Of a stretch of 48,377 nucleotides of DNA, positions 6,896 through 14,891 are shown one piece after another. The stretch is from Oscillospiraceae bacterium. Its GTDB lineage: Bacteria > Bacillota > Clostridia > Oscillospirales > Acutalibacteraceae. The stretch's first letter is position 1; the number at the start of each line of letters is the position of its first letter. The stretch spans positions 1 to 48,377 of the forward strand of contig SVPQ01000019.1 in assembly GCA_015065845.1 (NCBI GenBank), written 5' to 3'. The notes beneath the pieces are model-generated. The model did not search any database. It was not told the origin of the DNA and saw only the letters and a program-made list of their open reading frames with translations. The position numbers were made by a program, and so were the translations under genes.

Positions 6896-8248
6896 ATGGA
6901 TAAAGACATTATCATAAAATTATTTGAAAAAAAAGAATATAAAGCAATCAAAAGCATTTTCGATACAATGAATCCTGTTGATACTGCTACTCTTTTACCG
7001 GAATTTGATGAAAAAGAAATGGTACTTCTATTCAGGCTTATTCCAAAAGAAAATGCCGCTATGGTGTTTACTTATCTTGAAGCAGATTCACAGCAAGTTC
7101 TTTTGGAAGCATTTACCGATAAAGAGTTAAAACATATCATGGACGAAATGTTCATTGATGATACTGTTGATGTTATTGAAGAAATGCCTGCTAATGTTGT
7201 CAGCAGAATGTTAAGTGCGGCTGGAGATAAGAGAGAAAGTATAAATAAAATTCTTAACTACCCTGAAGACAGTGCGGGTAGCATTATGACTCTCGAATAC
7301 ATCACACTTTTGCCTACTATGACAATTGGTGATGCGCTTAAAAAAATCAAGTCTTCAGATGTTCATTTTGAAACAATTTACACTTGTTATGTTGTTGAGA
7401 AACATAAATTATTAGGTATTATTACCGCAAAAGAACTTTTAACACAGGATGACGATATTATTATTTCCGATGTAATGGAAACTAATATGATTACAGTCAA
7501 CACTCACGCCGATAAAGAAGAAGTTGCTAATTTACTTAATAAATATGACTTTTTGGCACTTCCTGTTGTGGATGTTGAAAACTGTATGGTCGGTATTGTT
7601 ACAATTGATGACGCGATGGATGTTATTTTGGAAGAAGCTGAAGAAGATATTCAGATGATGTCCGGTATTACACCTACTGATAAGCCATTTTTAAAGACAT
7701 CTGTTTTTGAAATTTTCAGAACAAGAATTCCGTGGCTTTTAATTCTTATGCTTTCTTCAACATTTACAGGAATTATAATTTCATCTTTTGAAACCGCACT
7801 TGAAAAACTAGTTGTGCTTACTGCGTTTATTCCTATGATTATGGGTACAGGTGGTAACTCTGGTAGTCAGGCGTCAGTTACAGTTATCCGCGGTCTTTCT
7901 TTAGGTGAAGTGGATATTAAAGATGTTTTTAAAGTTCTCTGGAAAGAACTCAGAGTTTCAATTCTTTGTGGTGTTGTAATTGCAGTTGCAACATTCTTAA
8001 AAGTTTATTTTATAGATGGATTTGTAATGGGTACGGAAAATGTATCTTTAATAGTTTCTATGGTTGTAGCACTTACTCTTTGTGTAACTGTCATGGCTGC
8101 AAAACTTATAGGTTGCGTTTTACCGTTACTTGCTAAAAAAATGGGATTTGACCCTGCAGTTATGGCGAGTCCGTTTATTACAACTTTAGTAGATGCTATT
8201 TCACTTTTAGTTTACTTTGGTATTGCAAAGGCATTTTTGCCGATATAA
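6896..8248 (+). CDS. mgtE: Magnesium transporter MgtE
   Basis: 450 residues, the normal length for the family. The order is: MgtE N-domain (~1-130, helical repeats such as LLPEFDEKEMVLLFRLIPKE), tandem CBS domains (~135-250, with DVMETNMITVNTHADKEEVA) and a five-helix transmembrane domain (~275-450). The latter contains the pore signature MGTGGNSGSQASVTVIRGL. MgtE is a homodimeric Mg2+ channel; Mg2+ bound between the N and CBS domains closes the pore, so the protein already senses cytoplasmic Mg2+. AAAGGGGTTAAG gives the ribosome site for ATG 6896. Upstream lies a promoter and an attenuator leader, suggesting an extra layer of transcriptional control. Downstream are two large hairpin modules instead of a simple terminator. 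Confidence 0.95.
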   Translation: MDKDIIIKLFEKKEYKAIKSIFDTMNPVDTATLLPEFDEKEMVLLFRLIPKENAAMVFTYLEADSQQVLLEAFTDKELKHIMDEMFIDDTVDVIEEMPANVVSRMLSAAGDKRESINKILNYPEDSAGSIMTLEYITLLPTMTIGDALKKIKSSDVHFETIYTCYVVEKHKLLGIITAKELLTQDDDIIISDVMETNMITVNTHADKEEVANLLNKYDFLALPVVDVENCMVGIVTIDDAMDVILEEAEEDIQMMSGITPTDKPFLKTSVFEIFRTRIPWLLILMLSSTFTGIIISSFETALEKLVVLTAFIPMIMGTGGNSGSQASVTVIRGLSLGEVDIKDVFKVLWKELRVSILCGVVIAVATFLKVYFIDGFVMGTENVSLIVSMVVALTLCVTVMAAKLIGCVLPLLAKKMGFDPAVMASPFITTLVDAISLLVYFGIAKAFLPI

Positions 8249-8350
8249 TGATTGTAATTAGTCGAAACGCAGTTGCGTTTCGTAAAAGCCGATTTTATCG
8301 GCTTTTAGCAAAATTGTATTTCATAAACACAATTTTGCATTACAGTCATT
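8247..8350 (+). repeat. Multi-hairpin module 1 (outer stem enclosing three hairpins)
   Basis: An outer 12-bp stem (8247-8258 with 8339-8350, one T-G pair) encloses three consecutive hairpins: 8263-8282 (8 bp, loop AGTT), 8283-8307 (11 bp, 3-base loop) and 8308-8338 (10 bp, 11-base loop). Almost every base is paired, giving a cloverleaf-like four-way junction. It begins at the stop codon of mgtE. It is not a tRNA: the stems are too long and no anticodon or T-loop motif is present. Confidence 0.7.
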
Positions 8351-8358
8351 GAAAGGAA

Positions 8359-8446
8359 TATAGTCGAATTTTCAAAGAAAATTCGATACCAAATATATGA
8401 TTTGGTATCGAAACAGTGTAATTTTACACTGTTTCGACTAACTATA
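8359..8446 (+). repeat. Multi-hairpin module 2 (same architecture, different sequence)
   Basis: Three abutting hairpins, 8365-8385 (9 bp), 8384-8410 (11 bp) and 8409-8436 (12 bp), are enclosed by TAGTCG (8361-8366) and CGACTA (8435-8440), with ACTATA (8441-8446) able to pair with the TATAGT at 8359-8364. A TCGA tetranucleotide marks each of the four hairpin boundaries. The fold matches module 1 although the stem sequences differ, which implies that structure rather than sequence is retained. Confidence 0.7.
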
Positions 8447-8481
8447 ATCGTTATAATAAATATAAGATTTCGGAGAAATTT

Positions 8482-9594
8482 ATGGATTTAAAATTTAAAA
8501 ACGGTAAATTTACAATTTTACAAGTAAGTGACCCGCAAGATTTACAATACGTAAGAAAAACAATGATGAAAATGCTAGACAAAGCATACGACAGAGTAAA
8601 ACCCGACCTGATTGTGTTTACGGGTGACAATGTTTTAGGTAACCATTTTCGTGATGCAAGAACTTTAACACCGCTTTTTGTTAAAACAAAAGAAGCTGAG
8701 TTTAAAGCAATGGAAATTGCAATTGAAAAACTTTTGAGACCTGTTGAAGACAGAAATATTCCGTTTTCAATGATTTATGGTAATCATGACGATATGAACG
8801 AGATTACCAAAAAAGAACAGTCTGACATTTACAGACGCTACCCACATTTTGTAGGTCTTGACAATGATGTAGAAATATTAAAAGACGAAACCTTTAATAT
8901 TCCGATTTATTCAGAAGATGGTAGTGAAGTTAAGTTCAATATCTGGATGATGGATAGTGCCTGGAAGGATAAGGAAGAGGATAAATGCTATAGTCAGGTA
9001 AAGCCTGAAGCAATAGAATGGTATAAGAAAAAAAGTGCCGAGTTAAAAGCACAGAATGGCGGTATACCTGTCCCATCACTTATGTTCCAGCACATTCCAT
9101 TAATTGAAATGCTTGAATTAATTGAAGAATGTGACAAAAATGATGAAGGTGCGTTTTTCGGTCCTGACGGAAAATACTTTAAAGCAAAACCATGTGTTGA
9201 TGGAGAAATCGGTGAATACATAAGCACAGTTTCACAGGGTAATGGTCAGGTAGAGGCAATTAAAGAATGTGGCGATATCAAAGCAATAGTTTTCGGTCAC
9301 GACCATCAGAATTGCTTTACCGCAACACTCGATGGCATAAACATTGTGCAGACACCTTGTGCATCTTTCCGCTGTTACGGCAGACGCTCCAGAGGTGTAA
9401 GAGTTTTCACAATAGATGAAAAAACAGGTAATTATGAAACCGAACATCTTAACTATAAAGATTTGTGTGGCGACAGTTTAAAGTCAGAATTAGAATACAT
9501 CTGGGATGCAGACGGAATGTTAAAAGAAAAAATTCTTTTATGCCTTGGTGTAGGTCTTATTACAACAACAGTAAAACATTTTCTTAAAAAATAG
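8482..9594 (+). CDS. Calcineurin-like metallophosphoesterase
   Basis: 370 residues. The dimetal motifs of the calcineurin-like superfamily are visible in order: QVSDPQD near the N-terminus (D-x-H-type site, here with Q after P), FTGDNVLGNH (GDN), IYGNHDDMNE (GNHD), FQHIPLIE and FGHDHQN (GHDH). The C-terminus is a hydrophobic stretch (~350-365) ending in Lys, possibly a membrane tail. The substrate is not evident; relatives are often annotated as phosphohydrolases or purple-acid-like phosphatases. The start at ATG 8482 follows GGAG at 8472-8475. The gene lies 10 bp before a glycerophosphodiester phosphodiesterase gene and is probably co-transcribed, suggesting phosphodiester or phospholipid-head-group scavenging. 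Confidence 0.88.
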   Translation: MDLKFKNGKFTILQVSDPQDLQYVRKTMMKMLDKAYDRVKPDLIVFTGDNVLGNHFRDARTLTPLFVKTKEAEFKAMEIAIEKLLRPVEDRNIPFSMIYGNHDDMNEITKKEQSDIYRRYPHFVGLDNDVEILKDETFNIPIYSEDGSEVKFNIWMMDSAWKDKEEDKCYSQVKPEAIEWYKKKSAELKAQNGGIPVPSLMFQHIPLIEMLELIEECDKNDEGAFFGPDGKYFKAKPCVDGEIGEYISTVSQGNGQVEAIKECGDIKAIVFGHDHQNCFTATLDGINIVQTPCASFRCYGRRSRGVRVFTIDEKTGNYETEHLNYKDLCGDSLKSELEYIWDADGMLKEKILLCLGVGLITTTVKHFLKK

Positions 9595-9604
9595 GAGAAA
9601 AGAA

Positions 9605-10369
9605 ATGGCAAAAATTAATGTTATTTCACACAGAGGAGCAAATATGGTAGCCCCTCAGAACACATTACCGGCATTTAAAAAATCTTTCGGGATTGGTTGC
9701 GATGGTGTTGAAACAGATATTCACTTAACAAAAGACGGAGTGCCTGTTTTATGTCATAACTTTACTATTGATGAAACATCAAATGGTAAAGGTGCTATTA
9801 AAGATATGACTTTAGAAGAACTTTTACAGTTTGATTTCGGTTCATACAAGAGCGAAGAATATAAAGATACTAAAATACCGCTTTTGGAAGATTTTATTAA
9901 ACTTTGCAAAGAAAATAATGTCAAGGTGCTTAATATTGAACTTAAAAGCGAAGTTCCCGGTGAAGCACCTGTTGAATTTCCGAAAGTTACTATTGAACTC
10001 GCTAAAAAATATGATATGTTCGATAAGCTCATTATATCTTCTTTTGACCCTGCAATTTTAGTTGTGTGTAAAAAACTTGACCCGAATTGTAAAACAGGTC
10101 TTCTCTATGCACCTGACAAAAAAATCGGCAGAAAAATTATGTTTAAGCCATTTAAATTTGCAAAAGAAATAAAAGCAGATGCAGTTCACCCATTCAGTGC
10201 ATTAGTTACAAAAGAATATGTAAAAAAGGCACATAAAGAGGGAATAATGGTAAATCCGTGGACTGTTAATAAAGAAAAAGAAATCAAAAGAATGATTTTT
10301 TGTGGTGTTGACGGGATTATTACGGATGACCCAGGCTTGTGTAATAAACTTATAGAAGAAAGTAAATAA
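9605..10369 (+). CDS. Glycerophosphodiester phosphodiesterase (GDPD family)
   Basis: 254 residues, normal for cytoplasmic UgpQ-type enzymes. The catalytic signature ISHRGANMVAPQNTLPAF and GCDGVETDIHLTKDGVPVL contains the His-Arg-Gly, Glu and Asp residues that bind the metal, and PVLCHN follows with the second catalytic His. The end shows NPWTVNKEKEIKRMIFCGVD and GIITDDP, typical for the barrel's last strands. The expected reaction is glycerophosphodiester + H2O to sn-glycerol-3-phosphate + alcohol. There is no signal peptide, so it acts in the cytoplasm. It follows the metallophosphoesterase gene by 10 bp and uses AGGAGAAAAG as ribosome site. Confidence 0.93.
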   Translation: MAKINVISHRGANMVAPQNTLPAFKKSFGIGCDGVETDIHLTKDGVPVLCHNFTIDETSNGKGAIKDMTLEELLQFDFGSYKSEEYKDTKIPLLEDFIKLCKENNVKVLNIELKSEVPGEAPVEFPKVTIELAKKYDMFDKLIISSFDPAILVVCKKLDPNCKTGLLYAPDKKIGRKIMFKPFKFAKEIKADAVHPFSALVTKEYVKKAHKEGIMVNPWTVNKEKEIKRMIFCGVDGIITDDPGLCNKLIEESK

Positions 10370-10377
10370 TTATTAAG

Positions 10378-10413
10378 TAATACCTGAGTATAATAATACT
10401 TGGGTATTATTTA
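10378..10413 (+). terminator. Hairpin terminator after the GDPD gene
   Basis: A 14-bp stem (10378-10391 with 10396-10409, two G-T pairs) is followed by a short T-rich stretch, 8 bases after the stop codon. Confidence 0.6.
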
Positions 10414-10431
10414 ATTAGGAGTCTAAAATTT

Positions 10432-10737
10432 ATGACAGTTTTTGAAAAAATCTATGAAGTAGTTAAAACAATTCCAAGGGGTAAGGTAACAACCTATGGA
10501 CAAGTTGCATTACTTGCGGGTAATCCTCGCTGGTCAAGAGTTGTAGGTTATGCTTTGCACAAAAATCCACAACCAGGAATCATCCCTTGCCACAGAGTTG
10601 TAACACGAAATGGTGAGGTTGCTAAAAGTTTTGCTTTCGGTGGTGAAAACGCGCAAAGAGAACTTTTAGAAAAAGAAGGGATTGTTTTTATGGAAGATGG
10701 TACAATCGACCTTAAAAAATATGGTTGGTTTGGTTGA
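10432..10737 (+). CDS. MGMT-fold DNA-binding protein retaining the PCHRV active site
   Basis: 101 residues, covering only the C-terminal, DNA-binding half of O6-methylguanine-DNA methyltransferases. It starts at FEKIYEVVKTIPRGKVTTYG, then SRVVGYALHKNPQPGIIPCH and RVV. Alkyltransferase-like (ATL) proteins of this size usually have Trp in place of the active Cys; here PCHR retains Cys, so the protein may still accept alkyl groups. The ribonuclease-like N-terminal domain of Ogt is absent. It may repair or flag alkylated guanines for excision repair. The ATG at 10432 follows AGGAG at 10418-10422. The promoter of the next gene starts inside its final codons. Confidence 0.88.
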   Translation: MTVFEKIYEVVKTIPRGKVTTYGQVALLAGNPRWSRVVGYALHKNPQPGIIPCHRVVTRNGEVAKSFAFGGENAQRELLEKEGIVFMEDGTIDLKKYGWFG

Positions 10738-10762
10738 ATATATTGTAAAGATATGGTAATAT
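10734..10762 (+). promoter_or_regulatory. Promoter for the glutaminase-like/rsmH pair
   Basis: TTGAAT (10734-10739), 17 bp, then TAATAT (10757-10762). It overlaps the end of the MGMT-like gene and lies about 30 bp before the ATG at 10795. Confidence 0.45.
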
Positions 10763-10794
10763 TTTAGTACTATGTGTTTGAAAGGATTTTAACT

Positions 10795-12681
10795 ATGAAA
10801 CTTCGTGCACCTTCTATACCACTTATTACAATTGACCCATATTTTTCAGTGTGGTCAAGAGATGAAATTATAAATTTTTATGAAACAGAACACTGGACAA
10901 ATAAACCGAATAATATAATCGGTACAGTTTTTGTAGATGATAAAGAATATTTATTTTTAGGTTATGACAGAGATGTTATTAAGTTAGAACAGAAAACTAT
11001 TGATATAGATGCATTTTCAACTACAGTCGTAATGGAAAATGATATTATTTCACTTAATTTAAAATTCACTTCACCGGTTCTTATAAATGATTTGGAACTT
11101 TTAACCCGTCCTGTGTCATATTTAGCGGTTGATTATAAATTGAAAGATAATAAAAATCATAATGTTAAAATTGATATTCGCGTAAGTGATGAACTTTGTC
11201 TTGACGAAGCAGGGCAGAATGATGTTTTAAAAGAAGAGGTAAAACACGAAAAGCTTACTGGTATGAGAATGGGCAATATTGAGCAAAAACCACTTCATAA
11301 AAGTGGTGATGACATCCGTATTGACTGGGGTTATGTTTATCTTCTTACAAATAGCAAAAATGCTGTTACAAAAACAAGTGACAGACATGGTAAAGAATAT
11401 ATACATACTGTTTGTGAAGTAAAAGAAAATGAAGAAACTTTATTTTTCTTTGCTTACGATGATATTGAAAGTATTGAATATTTTAAAAAGCCACTTAAAT
11501 CTTATTGGAACAGAAATGGTAAAACTATTCTTGAAGCAATTAAAGAAGCAAATGACGACTACAAAGAAACTCTTGAAAGATGCAACGCATTTTCAGAAAA
11601 TCTTTATAAAGATGCAGTAAATGCAGGTGGCGAAAAATATGCAGAGCTTTTATTGCTTTCTTATCGTCAGGTAATGGCGGCACATAAATTAGTGCTTGAT
11701 GAAAATGGCGAAATCCTTTATGTATCAAAAGAGTGCAACTCAAACGGCTGTGCTGTAACTGTCGATGTAAGTTACCCGTCAACACCACTTTTCCTTTTAT
11801 ATAACCCTGAATTAGTAAAAGGTATGATGCGACCAATTTATAAGTATGCAGAGAGCGACGAATGGACTTTTGATTTCGCACCACATGATGTTGGGCAATA
11901 TCCATTAGTAAATGGTCAGGTTTATGGTGAAAATCAATTAAAATACCAGATGCCTGTTGAAGAATGTGGTAATATGCTCGTTATGGAAACAAATGTAGCA
12001 CTCGCTACAAAATCTACTGCATTCGCAGAAAGTCATTTTGAAACACTCGAAAAATGGTGTAAATATTTAATTGAGTTCGGTGCTGACCCAGGTAATCAGC
12101 TTTGTACTGATGACTTTGCAGGTCATTTAGAGCATAACTGCAATTTATCTCTTAAAGCAATTATGGGACTTCGTGGTATGGCAATTATTATGGAGATGTC
12201 AGGAAAGAGTGAAAAAGCAGAGTTTTATAAAGCAAAGTCTGAAGAAATGGCAGAAAACTGGCTTAAAACCGCAGTTGATGAAAATGGTGAAAGTCTTTTA
12301 GCATTTGATAGACCTCACACATTCTCAATGAAATATAATATGGTGTGGGATAAAGTCTGGGGTACAGCTCTTTTCTCACAGGAGTTTATGGACAGAGAAC
12401 TCAAAAACAACAAAAAATATTTCAATAAATACGGAATGCCACTTGATTCAAGAGCGGACTATACAAAGAGTGACTGGCTCGTCTGGGTTGCTTCTATGGC
12501 GAGTGATAAAAATACATTTGAGGAGTTTATAGCACCACTCTGGTTTGCATATAATGATTCTACAACACGCGTTGCTATGACTGACTGGTATGACACAAAG
12601 TCAGGTAATATGGTTTCATTTAAACACCGTTCTGTACAAGGCGGTTTATTTATGAAAATATTGATGGAGAAAAAGTTTTAA
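10795..12681 (+). CDS. Glutaminase A-like protein (DUF4964/DUF5127/DUF4965 architecture)
   Basis: 628 residues from ATG 10795, which follows GAAAGGA at 8-base spacing; the GTG at 10774 is rejected because it precedes this ribosome site. The N-terminal LRAPSIPLITIDPYFSVWSR and EHWTNK are the typical beginning of this family. The middle is a beta-sandwich region. The C-terminal alpha/alpha barrel holds FLLYNPELVKGMMRPIYKYA, FDFAPHDVGQYPLVNGQVYG and MPVEECGNMLVM, which are strongly conserved. Fungal GtaA acts as a glutaminase, but many bacterial members sit in carbohydrate loci and their substrate is unproven, so the annotated name is a family label only. No signal peptide is seen, unlike many relatives. 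The stop overlaps the rsmH start (TAATG). Confidence 0.85.
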   Translation: MKLRAPSIPLITIDPYFSVWSRDEIINFYETEHWTNKPNNIIGTVFVDDKEYLFLGYDRDVIKLEQKTIDIDAFSTTVVMENDIISLNLKFTSPVLINDLELLTRPVSYLAVDYKLKDNKNHNVKIDIRVSDELCLDEAGQNDVLKEEVKHEKLTGMRMGNIEQKPLHKSGDDIRIDWGYVYLLTNSKNAVTKTSDRHGKEYIHTVCEVKENEETLFFFAYDDIESIEYFKKPLKSYWNRNGKTILEAIKEANDDYKETLERCNAFSENLYKDAVNAGGEKYAELLLLSYRQVMAAHKLVLDENGEILYVSKECNSNGCAVTVDVSYPSTPLFLLYNPELVKGMMRPIYKYAESDEWTFDFAPHDVGQYPLVNGQVYGENQLKYQMPVEECGNMLVMETNVALATKSTAFAESHFETLEKWCKYLIEFGADPGNQLCTDDFAGHLEHNCNLSLKAIMGLRGMAIIMEMSGKSEKAEFYKAKSEEMAENWLKTAVDENGESLLAFDRPHTFSMKYNMVWDKVWGTALFSQEFMDRELKNNKKYFNKYGMPLDSRADYTKSDWLVWVASMASDKNTFEEFIAPLWFAYNDSTTRVAMTDWYDTKSGNMVSFKHRSVQGGLFMKILMEKKF

Positions 12682-13754
12682 TGGAAGAAAACAAACAAAA
12701 TACTGAATTGCAACAAGAAGTACCACACAAACGCAGAAAGCGTTATTCAGGTACTCACCCTAAAAAATTCAGTGAAAAGTATAAAGAATTAAATCCCGAA
12801 AAATATAAAGAAGATGTAGCCCATATTATTGCTCGTGGTGCTACACCTGCGGGAATGCACATTTCTATAATGGTGCAGGAAATTTTAGATTTTTTAAATA
12901 TTCAACCGGGACAAATCGGTTTGGATGCTACTCTCGGTTATGGCGGTCATACAAAAGCAATGCTCGAAAAATTAGAGGGGAAAGGTCATATTTATGGTTT
13001 AGATGTTGACCCTATAGAATCTGAAAAAACCAAAAAGAGACTGGCAGACGCAGGCTTTGGGGAAGATATTTTAACAGTAAGACTTCAGAATTTTAAAGAT
13101 ATTGATAAAGTGTCAGAAGAAACAGGTCACAAATTCAATTTCATTCTTGCAGACCTCGGTGTTTCGTCAATGCAGATTGACAACCCAGAAAGGGGTTTTT
13201 CTTATAAAGTAGATGGTCCTCTTGATTTAAGGCTCAACCCACAAAAAGGTGTAAGCGGTGCTGACAGATTAAAGCAATTAACAAAGGCAGAAATTGAAGG
13301 AATGTTAATTGAAAATGCAGACGAACCTTATGCCCAAAAAATAGCAAATGCAATTTGTCGTTGGCGAAATCAGAAAAGACCGATTGAAACTACAACTGAT
13401 TTAAGAAAATGCATTACAGAAGCACTTTCGTTCTTGCCTGAAAAAGAGCAGAAAGAAGCAATTAAAAAATCGTGTCAACGCACCTTTCAGGCAATAAGGA
13501 TTGATATAAACAGTGAATTTGAAGTGCTCTATGAATTTTTAGAAAAATTGCCATCTGTTTTAGCACCTGGTGGCAGAGCTGCGGTTTTAACATTCCATTC
13601 AGGTGAAGACAGATTAGTAAAAAAAGCATTTAAAGAATATCACCGTCAGGGTGTTTTCAGTGATGTTGCCCGTGATGTTATAAGACCAACTCAGGAAGAA
13701 TGTTTTAAAAACAGCAGAGCAAAATCGACTAAAATGAGATGGGCGGTTAAATAA
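12681..13754 (+). CDS. rsmH: 16S rRNA (cytosine1402-N4)-methyltransferase RsmH
   Basis: 357 residues. RsmH methylates the N4 of C1402 in 16S rRNA using S-adenosylmethionine. Family signatures include GLDATLGYGGHTKAML (SAM site), GLDVDP, FILADLGVSSMQIDNPERGF, DGPLDLRLNP and LTFHSGEDRLVKKAF. The usual length is ~310; the excess is an N-terminal Lys/Arg-rich extension of about 55 residues (QQEVPHKRRKRYSGTHPKKF and following) ahead of the usual MHISIMVQE start. Typically rsmH lies first in the mraW-ftsL-ftsI division cluster; here it is coupled to a glutaminase-like gene and followed by repeats, so it has moved away from that cluster. The start codon overlaps the previous stop. Confidence 0.93.
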   Translation: MEENKQNTELQQEVPHKRRKRYSGTHPKKFSEKYKELNPEKYKEDVAHIIARGATPAGMHISIMVQEILDFLNIQPGQIGLDATLGYGGHTKAMLEKLEGKGHIYGLDVDPIESEKTKKRLADAGFGEDILTVRLQNFKDIDKVSEETGHKFNFILADLGVSSMQIDNPERGFSYKVDGPLDLRLNPQKGVSGADRLKQLTKAEIEGMLIENADEPYAQKIANAICRWRNQKRPIETTTDLRKCITEALSFLPEKEQKEAIKKSCQRTFQAIRIDINSEFEVLYEFLEKLPSVLAPGGRAAVLTFHSGEDRLVKKAFKEYHRQGVFSDVARDVIRPTQEECFKNSRAKSTKMRWAVK

Positions 13755-13787
13755 TTCGGAATTCGTAATGCGTAATTCGAAATTAAA
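13752..13787 (+). repeat. Left arm of inverted heptamer repeat
   Basis: The arm is made of 7-base units (AATTCGG, AATTCGT, AATGCGT, AATTCGA, AATT) and starts inside the stop codon of rsmH. The reverse complement of 14099-14136 is nearly identical, so the two arms form an inverted pair around the small gene at 13791-14036. Confidence 0.8.
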
Positions 13788-13790
13788 AGT

Positions 13791-14036
13791 TTATTTATCG
13801 CCTTTCTTTTCATCGAGGCGTTCGCGTTCTTGTTCTTTTCTTGAAAATCCTTGTGCTATTGTTGGGAATTTGTTGTCGGTATCAGCAGTTGGCTGGATTT
13901 CATAAGTGCCATATTTGTTTATTAACTGAAATGAATCATCAGGAGCATCACCTATAGATACAGCAGATGGTGTTAATTCAATCTGGTACTCATCAATTTT
14001 TGTGTCTTTTAAATTTTTCTTTTCATTTTTATTCAT
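13791..14036 (-). CDS. Small hydrophilic protein of unknown function
   Basis: 81 residues, read on the minus strand, ATG at 14034-14036 with a weak ribosome site (GGTGAT). The protein is charged at both ends (NEKKNLKDTKIDEY at the start, RKEQERERLDEKKGDK at the end) with a middle of mixed polarity (PSAVSIGDAPDDSFQLINKY). It has no signal peptide, no membrane segment and no motif that I recognise. Its codon use looks like the neighbours. It occupies almost the whole interval between the two arms of an inverted heptamer repeat and opposes rsmH. It could be a cargo of that element or an ordinary lineage-specific gene. Confidence that it is coding is moderate, based on length, composition and placement. 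Confidence 0.6.
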   Translation of the reverse strand: MNKNEKKNLKDTKIDEYQIELTPSAVSIGDAPDDSFQLINKYGTYEIQPTADTDNKFPTIAQGFSRKEQERERLDEKKGDK

Positions 14037-14098
14037 AATATCACCAAGATAAGTATTAGCAAATTAAAACAAATTATTACAATAACGGCGTAGCCCCT

Positions 14099-14136
14099 TT
14101 AATTCCGAATTACACATTACGAATTCCGAATTAAAT
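14099..14136 (-). repeat. Right arm of inverted heptamer repeat plus conserved module
   Basis: This arm is the reverse complement of the left arm at 13752-13787 with about two differences in 36 bases. Directly before it (14076-14097) lies a reverse-oriented copy of the 23-bp module seen at 23275, 31722, 33335, 45131 and 46215. Confidence 0.8.
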
Positions 14137-14178
14137 ACTGACTAGGTTTCAGAATTTTTATTCAGAAAGGATGTTCCT

Positions 14179-14850
14179 ATGGGAAAAATAGTTGCTCTCG
14201 GTGGCGGGGTTTTTGAAAATGGCGAGGTTTTGCCGATTATAGAAAAAATTTATGAAATTTGCGGTAAAAGTAACCCGAAAGTTTTATATTTACCAACTGC
14301 GGGTTTTGACGATATGGGTGACGCTGAAATTATTTTAAAGCCATTTAAAGAGCGTTCAACTGATGTAAATTCACTTCTTTTAACAGACGAAAGTTTAACT
14401 GAAGAAGAGGTTAAAAACGCTATTCTTTCAGCAGATATTATTTATGCAGGTGGCGGTAATCTTGAGTTTTTAATGAACACCTTTAAAAAGACCAAAGCAG
14501 ATATTTATTTAAAACAAGCCTATGAAAATGGTGCAGTTTTGTCGGGTCTTTCTTCTGGTGCAATGTGCTGGTTCGAGATGGGCTGGGACGACTGTGGCGA
14601 GGACCATTCATTTGTATTCATAGAGTGCCTTGGTATTTTAAAGGGTTGCTTCTGTCCACATTATGAGGGCAAAAGCTGGAATAAATTTAAAGACGCAATT
14701 AAAACAATTGACTTTGACGGAATTGCGGCAGAAGACGGTGCCGCACTTACATATGTTGATGGTGTTTTCGGCACAGTGAATGGTACAGAAGACGGCGATG
14801 TTTTCGTATTTAAAAGAGATAATGATTATAAAGAAGAATTGTTTAAATAA
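14179..14850 (+). CDS. Peptidase E-like protein (family S51)
   Basis: 223 residues, matching S51 dipeptidase length. Motifs are IVALGGGVFENGE at the N-terminus, IIYAGGGNLEFLM, and the nucleophile elbow GLSSGAMCWFEMG with Ser125 in the place of the catalytic serine. CFCPHYEGKSW and AAEDGAALTYVDG carry the conserved His and Glu/Asp near the end. Peptidase E cleaves N-terminal Asp-X dipeptides; cyanophycinases share the fold. The sequence supports the S51 family but not the exact substrate. Cytoplasmic (no signal peptide). GAAAGGATG precedes ATG 14179, and a hairpin terminator follows at 14854-14890. Confidence 0.88.
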   Translation: MGKIVALGGGVFENGEVLPIIEKIYEICGKSNPKVLYLPTAGFDDMGDAEIILKPFKERSTDVNSLLLTDESLTEEEVKNAILSADIIYAGGGNLEFLMNTFKKTKADIYLKQAYENGAVLSGLSSGAMCWFEMGWDDCGEDHSFVFIECLGILKGCFCPHYEGKSWNKFKDAIKTIDFDGIAAEDGAALTYVDGVFGTVNGTEDGDVFVFKRDNDYKEELFK

Positions 14851-14853
14851 ATG

Positions 14854-14890
14854 AAAAACCTTTCAGAGAGTAAAAATCTGAAAGGTTTTT
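14854..14890. terminator. Bidirectional terminator
   Basis: A perfect 14-bp stem AAAAACCTTTCAGA / TCTGAAAGGTTTTT has A-tract and T-tract on its outer edges, so it can serve both the S51 gene and the convergent tetR-like gene. Confidence 0.85.
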
Positions 14891-14891
14891 G

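Noticed and set aside
8247..8446. tRNA or tandem terminators
   Set aside because: The folds resemble cloverleafs, but the stems are too long and no CCA stem, anticodon loop or TTC-loop motif exists; T-tracts are missing after the hairpins.
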